From JALYUA01 sp038203955 (GTDB lineage Bacteria > Acidobacteriota > Thermoanaerobaculia > UBA5066 > Gp7-AA6), in assembly GCA_038203955.1 (NCBI GenBank), contig JBBRDK010000004.1:10115-74114 (forward strand): a stretch of 64,000 nucleotides of DNA. Direction: 5' to 3'. Below the pieces are notes generated by a model. It ran no database searches, was not told the origin of the DNA, and was given only the letters and a program-made list of their open reading frames with translations. Within the stretch, counting starts at the first letter, position 1, and the number at the start of each line of letters is the position of its first letter. Of the stretch, positions 9,110-17,686 are shown piece by piece. The position numbers and the translations under genes are program-made.

Positions 9110-9865
9110 ATGGCGCTCGGCGGCCTCGGTCTCTTTTTTCTCGAAGGAGCGGCGGGAACCGCGCTCCTTCTTCTCGGCTTTCCGGTGCGGACGCTCGGAA
9201 AGGGCTTCTTCTCTCTCCATGCGGTGATTGCGCTGGCGTTCGTCCTCTTCGCCTTTCTCGTGCGGCCCGCCGGCCTTCCCCTGACGGCGACGATGATTTC
9301 CGCCGCCTGTCTCGCCCTGTATTCCCTCGCGGCCCACGCGGACCGGGCCGGACCGGCTCTTCCCCTCCTCGCGGCGGGCGGCGGCACCGCGGCGTATGCG
9401 CTCGCCCGGGTGGCGCTCGTCGCCCCGCGGGGCGCGGGCGACGCCTGGGTCCTTGCGGGAGCGGCCCTCGGCGGACTCTTCTTCGGGGCGGTCCTGCTGG
9501 TCATGAATCTCGGGCACTGGTACCTGGTGTCGCGGTCCCTTCCGTTTCGCCTCCTCGCCCGCGGCGCGCTCCTCTTCGGGGTCCTCGCGGCCGCGCGGAC
9601 CGTTCTTCTGGGCGCGGCGATGCTGCTTCACGCGGGCGACGGGCTCTCGGCGCTGCTTTCTCTCGAACGGGACGCGCTCTTCTTTCTCTTCCGCGTGGCC
9701 TGGGGGATTCTCGGGCCGCTGGCGCTGTCGTGGTTCATCTGGAAGACCGCCGACATGAAGTCCAACCAGGCCGCGACCGGTCTTCTGTACGTGGCCCTCG
9801 TCTTCGTGCTCATCGGCGAGCTCCTGTCGTCGTACCTGACCGTCGCGACCGGTTTTCCGGCCTGA
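9110..9865 (+). CDS. Seven-helix integral membrane protein of unknown function
   Basis: 251 residues with about seven hydrophobic helices and almost no soluble part. The only distinctive polar motif is MNLGHWYLVSRSLPF after helix 4, where a conserved-looking His is buried. I do not recognise the family. The spacing of helices and lone His are compatible with a small heme or quinone-linked membrane protein, but that is a guess. The ATG is preceded by TAAGAT and not by a ribosome site. The gene ends 5 bases before the GTG of the zinc-ribbon gene, which itself overlaps the cyclase gene, so the three probably form one transcript. Confidence 0.7.
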   Translation: MALGGLGLFFLEGAAGTALLLLGFPVRTLGKGFFSLHAVIALAFVLFAFLVRPAGLPLTATMISAACLALYSLAAHADRAGPALPLLAAGGGTAAYALARVALVAPRGAGDAWVLAGAALGGLFFGAVLLVMNLGHWYLVSRSLPFRLLARGALLFGVLAAARTVLLGAAMLLHAGDGLSALLSLERDALFFLFRVAWGILGPLALSWFIWKTADMKSNQAATGLLYVALVFVLIGELLSSYLTVATGFPA

Positions 9866-9870
9866 CCGCC

Positions 9871-10374
9871 GTGCTCGGGAACGGGATCGCGCCGGGATCC
9901 GGCCAGGCTCCTCGCCTGCGGGCCCGTTACTACTGCCCTGAATGCCTGACGGCGCGCGAGTTCGACGGAACGGAGTCGGGGGATCTCGCGTGCGGGAAGT
10001 GCGCGCGTCCCTACGCGGCCGACTTCACGGGCGTCGCGGGAGCGGAGGGCGTCGAGCGCTGCGCCTTCTGCGGGAAGCGGGCGTTCTTCCTCCAGAAGGA
10101 TTTCGACCAGCGGCTCGGGTGCCTCTTCATGGGGATCTCGCTCGGCGTGGCGCTCCTGGTCGGATGGCGCTTCGGCTGGATCTGGTTCACCCCGGTGCTT
10201 CTCGCCACGGTAGTCGTCGATTGGATCGTGGCCGCGCGCATTCGTCCGGTTACGATCTGCTACCGATGCGACGCCGAGTACCGCGACATCCCGCCAAACC
10301 CGCGGCACCGCGGATACGACCCGCACGTCGCCGAGCGCGACGCGGAGACGAAGACGCTGCGCCGGATTCGCTGA
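9871..10374 (+). CDS. Zinc-ribbon protein with membrane hairpin
   Basis: About 167 residues. Four Cys pairs suggest zinc ribbons: CPEC, CGKC, CAFC and, after a hydrophobic hairpin, CYRC. Two short hydrophobic helices (MGISLGVALLVGWRFGWIW and TPVLLATVVVDWIVA) lie between the third and fourth pair, so the ribbons should face the same side of the membrane. I know of no function. The GTG at 9871 is the first start after the upstream stop. Its own TGA overlaps the CTG start of the next gene. Confidence 0.7.
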   Translation: MLGNGIAPGSGQAPRLRARYYCPECLTAREFDGTESGDLACGKCARPYAADFTGVAGAEGVERCAFCGKRAFFLQKDFDQRLGCLFMGISLGVALLVGWRFGWIWFTPVLLATVVVDWIVAARIRPVTICYRCDAEYRDIPPNPRHRGYDPHVAERDAETKTLRRIR

Positions 10375-10958
10375 AGATCTTCGACATCTCCCGTCCGCTG
10401 AACGACCGGACGCCGGCATGGCCCGGAGACGTGCCGTTCTCCTGGCGTCCGACGGCGAGCCTGATCGACGGGTCGCCCTACGAATCGAGCTGCTTCACGA
10501 TGAGCGCCCACCTGGGGACGCACGCCGACGCGCCCTCCCACGTCGTGACCGGCGGCGCTCCCGCGGGCGCGTTGCCGCTCGAAAGGTTCCTCGGACGGGC
10601 GCGCGTCGTCGAGCTGCCCGGGAGGGGAGAGATCGGCGCGGACGCCCTCCCGTCGCGCGCCCTCGGCGCCCCCCGGATCCTCTTCCGCACGCGCGGGCTC
10701 TCTTTCCTCTCCCCGCTCGCCGCCGTGAGGCTGGCGGAGCGGGGCGCCCTTCTCGTCGGCACCGATGGCGCCTCCGTCGACCCGAAGGACGCCGAGGACC
10801 TCCCGGTGCACCGCGCCCTCCTCGAACGGGGTGTCCTGCTCCTCGAGAACCTCGACCTGTCGGCCGTCGAGCCCGGCGACTACAGCCTGATCGCGCTCCC
10901 GTTGCGCGTGACGGATCTGGACGCCGCGCCGGTGAGGGCGGTCTTGATCAGGAGTTGA
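10371..10958 (+). CDS. Cyclase / kynurenine formamidase-like hydrolase
   Basis: About 195 residues. Family members are metal-dependent hydrolases including kynurenine formamidase (N-formylkynurenine to kynurenine). Hallmarks are FDISRPLNDRTPAWPGD at the N-terminus and the metal-binding block AHLGTHADAPSH (HxGTHxDxPxH), then a late VGTDGASVDP segment and ALPLRVTDLDAAPVRAVLI at the end. No ATG, GTG or TTG fits the conserved N-terminus; CTG at 10371 overlaps the upstream TGA (CTGA), so a coupled CTG start is likely. Exact substrate not assigned, as no other tryptophan-degradation gene is nearby. Confidence 0.83.
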   Translation: MKIFDISRPLNDRTPAWPGDVPFSWRPTASLIDGSPYESSCFTMSAHLGTHADAPSHVVTGGAPAGALPLERFLGRARVVELPGRGEIGADALPSRALGAPRILFRTRGLSFLSPLAAVRLAERGALLVGTDGASVDPKDAEDLPVHRALLERGVLLLENLDLSAVEPGDYSLIALPLRVTDLDAAPVRAVLIRS

Positions 10959-11026
10959 GAGTTGGGAGTTGAGAGTTCAAAAACCGGGCCCGACTCTCAA
11001 CTCTGGACTCTCAACTCTCGACTGTC
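10952..11026. repeat. Inverted pair of heptamer tandem repeats between convergent genes
   Basis: The left arm 10952-10978 reads GAGTTGA, GAGTTGG, GAGTTGA, GAGTTC. The right arm 10992-11026 reads GACTCTC, AACTCTG, GACTCTC, AACTCTC, GACTGTC. The arms are complementary and could form a hairpin of about 27 pairs with imperfections. The cyclase stop codon lies in the first heptamer, and the M14 stop lies just past the last. A bidirectional terminator is a reasonable guess. Confidence 0.72.
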
Positions 11027-11027
11027 C

Positions 11028-14000
11028 TCATCTCCCCACCCCCATCGCGTCCCAGTTCAGGACCGCGTTCCACACGAGCGCGTAACTCCCTCTCGTCTCC
11101 CCCCGCCAGATCGGATTGTTCGAGAAGAGGACGACGTGACCGCGCCCGACGGGAACGTCGATCACCGCGGCGTGCTGCGCGATCTCCTTGCCACCCTCGA
11201 GAAGTCCGGAGACGAGGAGGTCCTTGGTGTCGCCGTACCGAAGGACCACACGCGGGCGGGCCGCCTCCGGAATCACGTAGATGCCGTTGCGCTTCTGCTC
11301 GTCGGTCAAGGGCAGCGCTTCCCAGGGCTCCGCCTCGGGCTCGTCGGGAGGCTCGGCGTACGCGCGCCCGGTCGGACGGTCGGGGTCGTCCGCCGTGCCC
11401 CGTCCCGTCGGCCGCTCTCGCTCGTCGCGGGGGCGCCGCCGACCGCCCCGCCCTCCGGCCATGTGGCTCAGGTTGAAGATCGGGCCGTCGAAGGAGTAGA
11501 TCGACGGGGCCTCCGCGTAGCCGTACGCGATCGGGCTCGCCCGATCTACCAGCTTCGATCTCACGACGCTCCCGGTCAGCTTCAACAGGTTCGCGCGCGC
11601 CACCGTGACGCCGGGCGTCAGGCCGAAGTTGACGGCCAACTCCGCGGTATCCATCACCGACAGCAGGAGGCCTCCGTGCTCGACGAACGCCCGCAGGTGC
11701 TCCAGTCCGTGGAACCCGAGACCCGGCCGCATGTCGTCCGTCGAGTCCACCGAGGCGAGATTCGGCGTCTCGGGCGTCTTCTTCCAGGGCAGCGGGTTGC
11801 CCCACATCGGCATGCCGGAAACGATCGCCTGGGCGCCCCTGCCGACCGGCGGGAAGAGGAGGACGTCGAACCGCGCGCGCAGGTCCGGAGTCCGCGCCAC
11901 GGTCTGCGTGCTGATCGAGACGTACGGGATCCCGAGCTCATCGAACGCGAGACGCCACCAGCCCTCATCCTGGGTCGACAGCCAGGTATGGACCATGGCG
12001 ATGCGGGGAGCGCGGAGCGGGTGGGCCGCCACGCGGGGATCCGAGGCGAGCGCGGTGCCCGAGAGGCCGAGCTCCGAAAGCGCCCGCGAGAGCTCCGCGG
12101 GCGGAACACCGCGGATCAGGAACGAGCCGCGCGGAAAATGTTTTCCGCCGGAGTCGAAGGATTCCTCGGCCGCCCGGAGATCCGCCTTCGGGAACCGGAA
12201 GCGAAGGGTCGCGAGCCCCGAGTCCGCGTTGTGCGGGATCGCCACGACCGGGCCGGACCCGTCGAGCCCCCCCGGAGCCGACAGGGGAGACGTCACGGGG
12301 GACATCGCCGCCATCAGCACGGCGGGATCCGAAACCCGGTGGACTTTCACGCCGAAGAGCTCTCCGAACGTCCACCCGGTGTCGTCGTATGGGCTCTTCT
12401 GCGGGTCCTCGGGGCTCCAGTACTGGTAGTCGAGCAGCATGTCGGCGATCCGGCTGTACGGCTGGTCCATGCGGACGATGTAGCTGCCGGCCGGAAACGT
12501 TCTGGATTCCTTCACCCAGGCCTTCGGCCTTTTAGGCGCCGGGGGAGTGTCCGCCGCCTGCGCGGTCGTGGCCGCGCCGGCCGGGGCCGGAGCGGGGGGG
12601 CGAGGAGCGGTCAGCGCCGTCTCGGCGGTGTCCTTGCTTCGGTCCTGCTCGCGCGCCGCCTCCTTGGCGGACTCCCGGTCGCGCGGCGGCTCGGGCGGGG
12701 TCTCATCGTCCTTGCGGACCGGCTTGCTCCTCACCTCGATGGTGGCGTTGAAGGCGGCCGTCGCGCGCGACACTTCGCAGCCCTGCATCTGCAGGATGCG
12801 GAGCAGCTCCGCCCGGGCGCCGGGCCGGGGGTCGTCGGCGGGGAACACGTAGGCGGCGGGGCCCTCCGCGACGGGTTTCTCGATCGACCGCTTCGCCTTC
12901 CGGTAGAAATTGCGCAGGAACTCCCGCCCGTGCTCCGCGAAGTAGTGGAGCGACACGAGCAGGCCCGTCTGCTGGTAGTTGTTGTTGTTGCGCTGGGACC
13001 ATTTCGTCCGGGGCAGCGGCGGATTCTGCCGGTACCAGTTGCGGGAGTACTCCTGCGGCGTCAGGGTGCGCTCGACCGTATCCGCTCCCGCGTTTCCGAA
13101 CGTCTCGTACAGGCGGCTGATCCCGTTGTGCGTCGCGGCGATGAACATCAGATACCCGGGGGTCCAGGTGTCGAAGGTGCCGTGCGTGAAGACGCCCGGC
13201 ATCCCGAGGCGCGTCATCTCGGCGACGTTGTTCCAGCCGAGCATCTGCCACTCGTTCGTCAGGATGGGGTCCAGCCACGCGTTGTAGGGGCCGTCGCCGA
13301 CCGTATTGTCGTAGAGGTAGGGAACCGATTCGTGGAGATCGTGGAGCACCGTCGCCTTCTCGTAGAGGAACTCGTTCAACACGTTGCGGGTCAGCTGGAG
13401 CGTCAGACTCATCGCATCGCGGTTGTTGTCGTGCGCGACGTACTTCCCCCAGTAGACGAGCGGCGGCCAGTTGTCCTTCGGGTGGGCGAGATGCCATTTG
13501 TAGACGTCCACCTGCCGATCGCGGCCGTCGACCTCGACGACCGGGGTGATCACGGTGATCACGTTCTCCCGGATGTCCCGGACGTAAGGGCTCTCGTCGA
13601 CGGCGAGCCGGTACGCGAGCTCCATCAGCGCGGTCGGGGATCCCGTCTCGGGCGAGTGGATCGCTCCGGTGATGTAGTACACGGGCGTCGAGGCCGCCAC
13701 GACCGTCTCGGCCTCCGCGTCGTTCATCCGGAGGGTGCGCGGGTCCGCGAGCCGCGCCAGTCGCGAGCGGTTCTCCTCCATCTGGCCGAGGAGCTTCTCG
13801 GACGCGACCGTGACGGCGATCATCTCGCGGCCTTCTTCGGTCTTCCCGATCGACCGGATTTTGACGCGGGGACTCGCCTTCTCGAGCATTCGGAAATACC
13901 GGTAGATCTCCTCGGAGTAGGGGAGCTTTCCGGGCGCGCCGGCGACGTCTCCGAGCACCGCCTTCGGCGTCGGGACGGAGGAGGAGCGCGGGAGATAGTC

Positions 14001-14171
14001 GATCAGCGGCGAGAGAAAGTAGGTCTCGGTCGTGTACTGGCGGATCTTCCGGGTGTACTCGTCATCGACGGGCTGCCCGGGGTCGCGGCCGGGGGCGCTG
14101 TCGAAGGCGAAGAGAACCGTCGAGAGGAGATAGGCGCCCGACAGCGCGGCAGAGGTCTTGCGGATGTTCAA
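11028..14171 (-). CDS. Secreted M14 family zinc carboxypeptidase-like protein
   Basis: 1047 residues, much longer than the roughly 300-residue catalytic domain. An N-terminal signal segment (TSAALSGAYLLSTVLFAF) is followed by the M14 domain: GKTEEGREM, then the zinc pair in GAIHSPETG (HxxE, about residue 175), NVITVITPVVEVDGRDR and a later LHDLHESVPYLY that may carry the third zinc His. A Pro/Glu/Ala-rich linker near residues 515-570 leads to a C-terminal half with a Rossmann-like or amidotransferase-like region (IAMVHTWLSTQDEGWWRLAFDELGIP). AAAGGAG precedes the ATG. Such proteins are frequent in Acidobacteriota. It probably digests external peptides, and the second half is not assigned. Confidence 0.85.
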   Translation of the reverse strand: MNIRKTSAALSGAYLLSTVLFAFDSAPGRDPGQPVDDEYTRKIRQYTTETYFLSPLIDYLPRSSSVPTPKAVLGDVAGAPGKLPYSEEIYRYFRMLEKASPRVKIRSIGKTEEGREMIAVTVASEKLLGQMEENRSRLARLADPRTLRMNDAEAETVVAASTPVYYITGAIHSPETGSPTALMELAYRLAVDESPYVRDIRENVITVITPVVEVDGRDRQVDVYKWHLAHPKDNWPPLVYWGKYVAHDNNRDAMSLTLQLTRNVLNEFLYEKATVLHDLHESVPYLYDNTVGDGPYNAWLDPILTNEWQMLGWNNVAEMTRLGMPGVFTHGTFDTWTPGYLMFIAATHNGISRLYETFGNAGADTVERTLTPQEYSRNWYRQNPPLPRTKWSQRNNNNYQQTGLLVSLHYFAEHGREFLRNFYRKAKRSIEKPVAEGPAAYVFPADDPRPGARAELLRILQMQGCEVSRATAAFNATIEVRSKPVRKDDETPPEPPRDRESAKEAAREQDRSKDTAETALTAPRPPAPAPAGAATTAQAADTPPAPKRPKAWVKESRTFPAGSYIVRMDQPYSRIADMLLDYQYWSPEDPQKSPYDDTGWTFGELFGVKVHRVSDPAVLMAAMSPVTSPLSAPGGLDGSGPVVAIPHNADSGLATLRFRFPKADLRAAEESFDSGGKHFPRGSFLIRGVPPAELSRALSELGLSGTALASDPRVAAHPLRAPRIAMVHTWLSTQDEGWWRLAFDELGIPYVSISTQTVARTPDLRARFDVLLFPPVGRGAQAIVSGMPMWGNPLPWKKTPETPNLASVDSTDDMRPGLGFHGLEHLRAFVEHGGLLLSVMDTAELAVNFGLTPGVTVARANLLKLTGSVVRSKLVDRASPIAYGYAEAPSIYSFDGPIFNLSHMAGGRGGRRRPRDERERPTGRGTADDPDRPTGRAYAEPPDEPEAEPWEALPLTDEQKRNGIYVIPEAARPRVVLRYGDTKDLLVSGLLEGGKEIAQHAAVIDVPVGRGHVVLFSNNPIWRGETRGSYALVWNAVLNWDAMGVGR

Positions 14172-14259
14172 GGGAAGACGCTCCTTTTTCGTTCCACGGG
14201 CCGGCGGAGACGCGATTCTCTCAGAGCGCGGGAGAGCGCCGGAAGGCGCCGGGAGTCCT

Positions 14260-15534
14260 TCAAGGAAAGATCCCGCGGATTCGCGTCGCCTCTTCGACGC
14301 GCGCGATCGCGAGCACGAGCGCCCCGGTGCGCAAATCGGTGTCGTGGCGGCGCGCCGCCGATTCGACGTCGTCGTAGGCGCTCCGGATCGTTTTCTGGAG
14401 ATGGGTGCGGACCATCTCCGCGTCCCAGAAGAAGGAATAGAGGTTCTGGACCCACTCGAAGTACGAGACCGTCACGCCGCCCGCATTGGCCAGGATGTCG
14501 GGGATCACCACGATGCCCTTGCCGCGGAGGATGTCGTCGGCGTCCGGCGTCGTCGGCCCGTTGGCCGCCTCCGCGACGATGCGCGCCTTGATCTTCGCCG
14601 CGTTCTTTCGCGTGATGACGCCTTCCAGGGCAGCCGGGACGAGAATGTCGACGGGAAGCTCCAGCAGCGCCTCGTTGGTGATCCTGTCTCCCTTGCCCGC
14701 CGCGACGCTTCCCTTTCGCGCCTTCGCCTCCGAGACGGCGTCCATCGCGATGCCCTTGTCGTTGTAGAGAGCGCCGCTCGAGTCCGAGACCCCGACGACC
14801 CGCACTCCGGCCTCCGCCAGGAACTTCGCGACGAAGGATCCCGCGTTCCCGAAGCCCTGCACGGCGGCGGTGGCGCCCTTCAAGTTCAGGCCCTGGCGCC
14901 GGGCGGCCTCCTCGATCGCGACGAAGCAGCCTTCCGCCGTGGCCTCGTTTCTTCCGACCGAGCCGCCGAGGGAGAGGGGCTTTCCCGTGACGACGCCGAG
15001 GCTCGAATGGCCCGACGTCATGGCGTAGGTGTCCATCATCCATGCCATCGTCTGGGAGTTGGTGTACACGTCGGGCGCCGGGATGTCGCGGTCGGGGCCC
15101 AGGATGATCGCGATCTCCGACGTGAACCGCCGGGTGAGCCGCTCGTTCTCGCCGGCCGACAGGGCCTTCGGGTCCACGGTCACGCCGCCCTTGGCGCCGC
15201 CGAACGGAATGTTGACCACCGCGCACTTCCACGTCATCCACATGGCGAGCGCCTTTACCTCGTCGACCGTGACTCCGGGGTGGTAACGGATCCCCCCCTT
15301 GGACGGTCCCCGCGCGATCGAGTGCTGGACCCGGTGGCCCGGGAAGACGTGGATGGCCCCGTCGTCCATCTTGACGGGAATCGAGACGGTGAGCTGGCGC
15401 TTCGGATTGCGCAAGACCTCCCGCATTCCGGGGTCCAGGGCGAGCAGGTCGGCGGCGCGGCCGAATTGACGCAGGGCGAACTCGTAGGGATTCAAGTTCT
15501 CCGGGGAAACGATCGGCTTCGGGTTCGCCGCCAT
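14260..15534 (-). CDS. gdhA: Glutamate dehydrogenase
   Basis: 424 residues, normal length for hexameric Glu/Leu/Phe/Val dehydrogenases. It interconverts glutamate and 2-oxoglutarate plus ammonium with NAD(P). The substrate region SKGGIRYHP, the catalytic lysine motif NIPFGGAKGGVTVDP and the dinucleotide fold AVQGFGNAGSFVAKFL are clear. The last part of rex overlaps the gdhA start by 43 bases on the same strand, so gdhA is probably the last gene of the nuo-rex transcript and may share redox control. Coenzyme preference cannot be read safely. Confidence 0.94.
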   Translation of the reverse strand: MAANPKPIVSPENLNPYEFALRQFGRAADLLALDPGMREVLRNPKRQLTVSIPVKMDDGAIHVFPGHRVQHSIARGPSKGGIRYHPGVTVDEVKALAMWMTWKCAVVNIPFGGAKGGVTVDPKALSAGENERLTRRFTSEIAIILGPDRDIPAPDVYTNSQTMAWMMDTYAMTSGHSSLGVVTGKPLSLGGSVGRNEATAEGCFVAIEEAARRQGLNLKGATAAVQGFGNAGSFVAKFLAEAGVRVVGVSDSSGALYNDKGIAMDAVSEAKARKGSVAAGKGDRITNEALLELPVDILVPAALEGVITRKNAAKIKARIVAEAANGPTTPDADDILRGKGIVVIPDILANAGGVTVSYFEWVQNLYSFFWDAEMVRTHLQKTIRSAYDDVESAARRHDTDLRTGALVLAIARVEEATRIRGIFP

Positions 15535-16199
15535 GAGTCCTCCTTTTCTCGTGCCGGGCGAGGCGGGCCTCCCCCGATGTAGAACGACAGCGTTTCCAGG
15601 TTGATCTTGAGATCGACGTTCTTGACGTGGACGTGGGCCGGCGGCGAGAACCGCGCGGGCGTGAAATTCAGGAGCGCCTGGATCCCGGAATCCCAGCAGA
15701 GCTGCGCCGCCGCCAGCGCGGCGTCCCCGGGAACCGTCAGCACGGCGATCTGGATGCGGAGCGCTTCGGCTTTTTCGGGCAGTTCGCCGATTTCGGAAAT
15801 CGTGAGCCCCGAGCGGGTCTGCGTTCCGATCTTCGCGGGGTCCGTGTCGAACATCGCCGCGACCGCAAAGCCCCCGGACCGGAAGCCCGGGTAATCCGCG
15901 AGGGCGGTGCCGAGCCGTCCCGCTCCGACGATCGCGAGGTGCCGGGTCCGATCGAGTCCGAGGAGCGCGAGCAGGTGACGCCGGAGCGACGCCACCTCGT
16001 ATCCCACGCCGCGCACACCGAACTCGCCGAAGGTGGCGAGGTCCTTGCGGATCTGCGCGGAGTTGAGGTCGAAGCGGCGCGCGAACGACTGGGAAGAGAC
16101 GTGCCCGACATTCTCGGCCTCGAGGACCTCGAGCGACCGCAGGTAGAGTGAGAGCCGCGCGGTCGTGGACTCCGAGACGGACCGGCGATCGAGCGTCAT
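15492..16199 (-). CDS. rex: Redox-sensing transcriptional repressor Rex
   Basis: About 235 residues. Rex represses respiratory and fermentative genes and leaves DNA when NADH is high. An N-terminal winged helix (HVSSQSFARRFDLNSAQIRKDL then FGEFGVRGVGYEV) is followed by a Rossmann domain with AIVGAGRLGTALADYPGF and a C-terminal helix for domain swapping. The C-terminal tail past YIGGG is Arg-rich and overlaps gdhA; it may be non-conserved. It lies 29 bases downstream of nuoN on the same strand, and an 18-base Rex-type operator stands before nuoA, so the gene probably feeds back on its own operon. Confidence 0.93.
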   Translation of the reverse strand: MTLDRRSVSESTTARLSLYLRSLEVLEAENVGHVSSQSFARRFDLNSAQIRKDLATFGEFGVRGVGYEVASLRRHLLALLGLDRTRHLAIVGAGRLGTALADYPGFRSGGFAVAAMFDTDPAKIGTQTRSGLTISEIGELPEKAEALRIQIAVLTVPGDAALAAAQLCWDSGIQALLNFTPARFSPPAHVHVKNVDLKINLETLSFYIGGGPPRPAREKEDSWRRTRSRSFPRRT

Positions 16200-16228
16200 G
16201 GGACGGTCCGGGCCTCCGTGGTCGGCGG

Positions 16229-17686
16229 TCAGGGACCGAAGAACGGGAAGTTGTCCGCGGCTCCGCGCGCGAGGTCCCAGAGCCTCGAGGGGAAAATTCC
16301 GAGGACGAAGATGACGGCGGCGCAGAGGCCGAGGGCCAGCCCGTCGGCCACGGCCAGGCGGGGGGCTCGCTCGGCGTCGACCGGGTCGCGCATGTACATG
16401 ATGTAGACGACCTTCAGGTAGTAGCCGATGGACACGAGGCTGTTCAGGACGCCGATGATCGCCAGGGCGAACAGGCCGCGGTCGACGGCGGCCTTGAAGA
16501 GGAAGAACTTGCCGATGAAGCCCGCCGTGGCGGGGATTCCCGCCAGAGAGAAGAGGCAGAGGGCCAGGACGCCGGCGGCAAACGGGGAACGGCGCCCCTC
16601 CCCGGCCAGGAGCCCGATGGGGTGCGGCTTCGTCTCGTCGCGGAAGAGAGCAGCAACCGCCGCGAACGCCCCGGCGTTGGAGGCGAGGTAGGCGAAGAAG
16701 AAGACCAAGACCGCGGCCAGGGCGTCGCGTCCGAAGACCGCCAGCGCGATCAGCACGTATCCCATCTGCGCGATCCCCGAGTACGCGAGAAGCCGCTTGA
16801 TGTCTCTCTGGGCGAGGGCCACGACGTTGCCGAGCGTCATGGACAGAATCGCGAGCGCGGCGACCGCCAGCCGGAAGCGGTCCGGAAGGCCGCCCTGGAA
16901 AACCGCCGTGAACACCCGGTAGAGGACCAGGATGCTGGCCCCCTTGGGCGCCACGGAGAGGTAGGCCACCGCCGGCGTCGGCATCCCCTGATACACGTCG
17001 GGAGCCCAGGCGTGGAAGGGAGCGATCGACATCTTGAACCCGAAGCCGACCAGGAGGAGCAGGAGCCCGAAGAGGACGAGGGGGTCCTGGGCGAGACCGA
17101 CCTGCGAAAGCGCCGAGAGACGCACGCTGCCGCTCTTGGCGAACAGAAAGACGATTCCGTAGAGGGTGAATGCGGAGCCGAACGCCCCCGTGAGGAAGTA
17201 CTTCAGCCCGGCTTCGGAGGACGCCGGAATCGTGCGGAAGATCCCCGCGAGGACGTAGAAGGAGAGCGAAAGCAGCTCGAGCCCCACGAAGAGGACGAGC
17301 AGATCGAGGCCCCGCGTCAGGAGCGAGACGCCGACGTGCCCCCAGAGGAGAAGCGCGTAGAACTCGCCCCGCTCCTCGCCGGTGCGCCGCAGATAGTTCT
17401 TCGCCACGAGGATCGACACCGCGGCCGTGCCGCCGATGAACATGCCCATGAGAGAGGTCAGGGCGGACGTTTCGAGCCGCCCGCCGAAAGACGCTCCGGC
17501 CGGGGCCTTCAGAAGCATCGACAGCGACCCCGCCACCGCGGCGAGCGACAGCGTGGCGAACCAGCCGCGCGACCGCGGGGCGAACGCGTCTAAGAGGACG
17601 AGGAGGCATCCCGCGCCCGCCAGGATGATCTCCGGCCAGATCGCGGCGAGCTCCTCCGGCCCGAACTGGATGAGCCCCGAGGTCAT
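16229..17686 (-). CDS. nuoN: NADH-quinone oxidoreductase subunit N
   Basis: About 485 residues, antiporter-like membrane subunit of complex I that takes part in proton pumping. Around 14 helices are visible. Conserved charged positions occur in FKMSIAPFHAWAPDVYQGMP and KRLLAYSGIAQMGY. The ATG overlaps the nuoM stop (ATGA). It is the last nuo gene before rex. Confidence 0.94.
   Translation of the reverse strand: MTSGLIQFGPEELAAIWPEIILAGAGCLLVLLDAFAPRSRGWFATLSLAAVAGSLSMLLKAPAGASFGGRLETSALTSLMGMFIGGTAAVSILVAKNYLRRTGEERGEFYALLLWGHVGVSLLTRGLDLLVLFVGLELLSLSFYVLAGIFRTIPASSEAGLKYFLTGAFGSAFTLYGIVFLFAKSGSVRLSALSQVGLAQDPLVLFGLLLLLVGFGFKMSIAPFHAWAPDVYQGMPTPAVAYLSVAPKGASILVLYRVFTAVFQGGLPDRFRLAVAALAILSMTLGNVVALAQRDIKRLLAYSGIAQMGYVLIALAVFGRDALAAVLVFFFAYLASNAGAFAAVAALFRDETKPHPIGLLAGEGRRSPFAAGVLALCLFSLAGIPATAGFIGKFFLFKAAVDRGLFALAIIGVLNSLVSIGYYLKVVYIMYMRDPVDAERAPRLAVADGLALGLCAAVIFVLGIFPSRLWDLARGAADNFPFFGP

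Noticed and set aside
10962..14591. A 1209-codon plus-strand frame opposite the M14 peptidase gene
   Set aside because: Antisense shadow; Arg/Val/Gly-rich, no recognisable motif, while the minus strand encodes a clear M14 protein.
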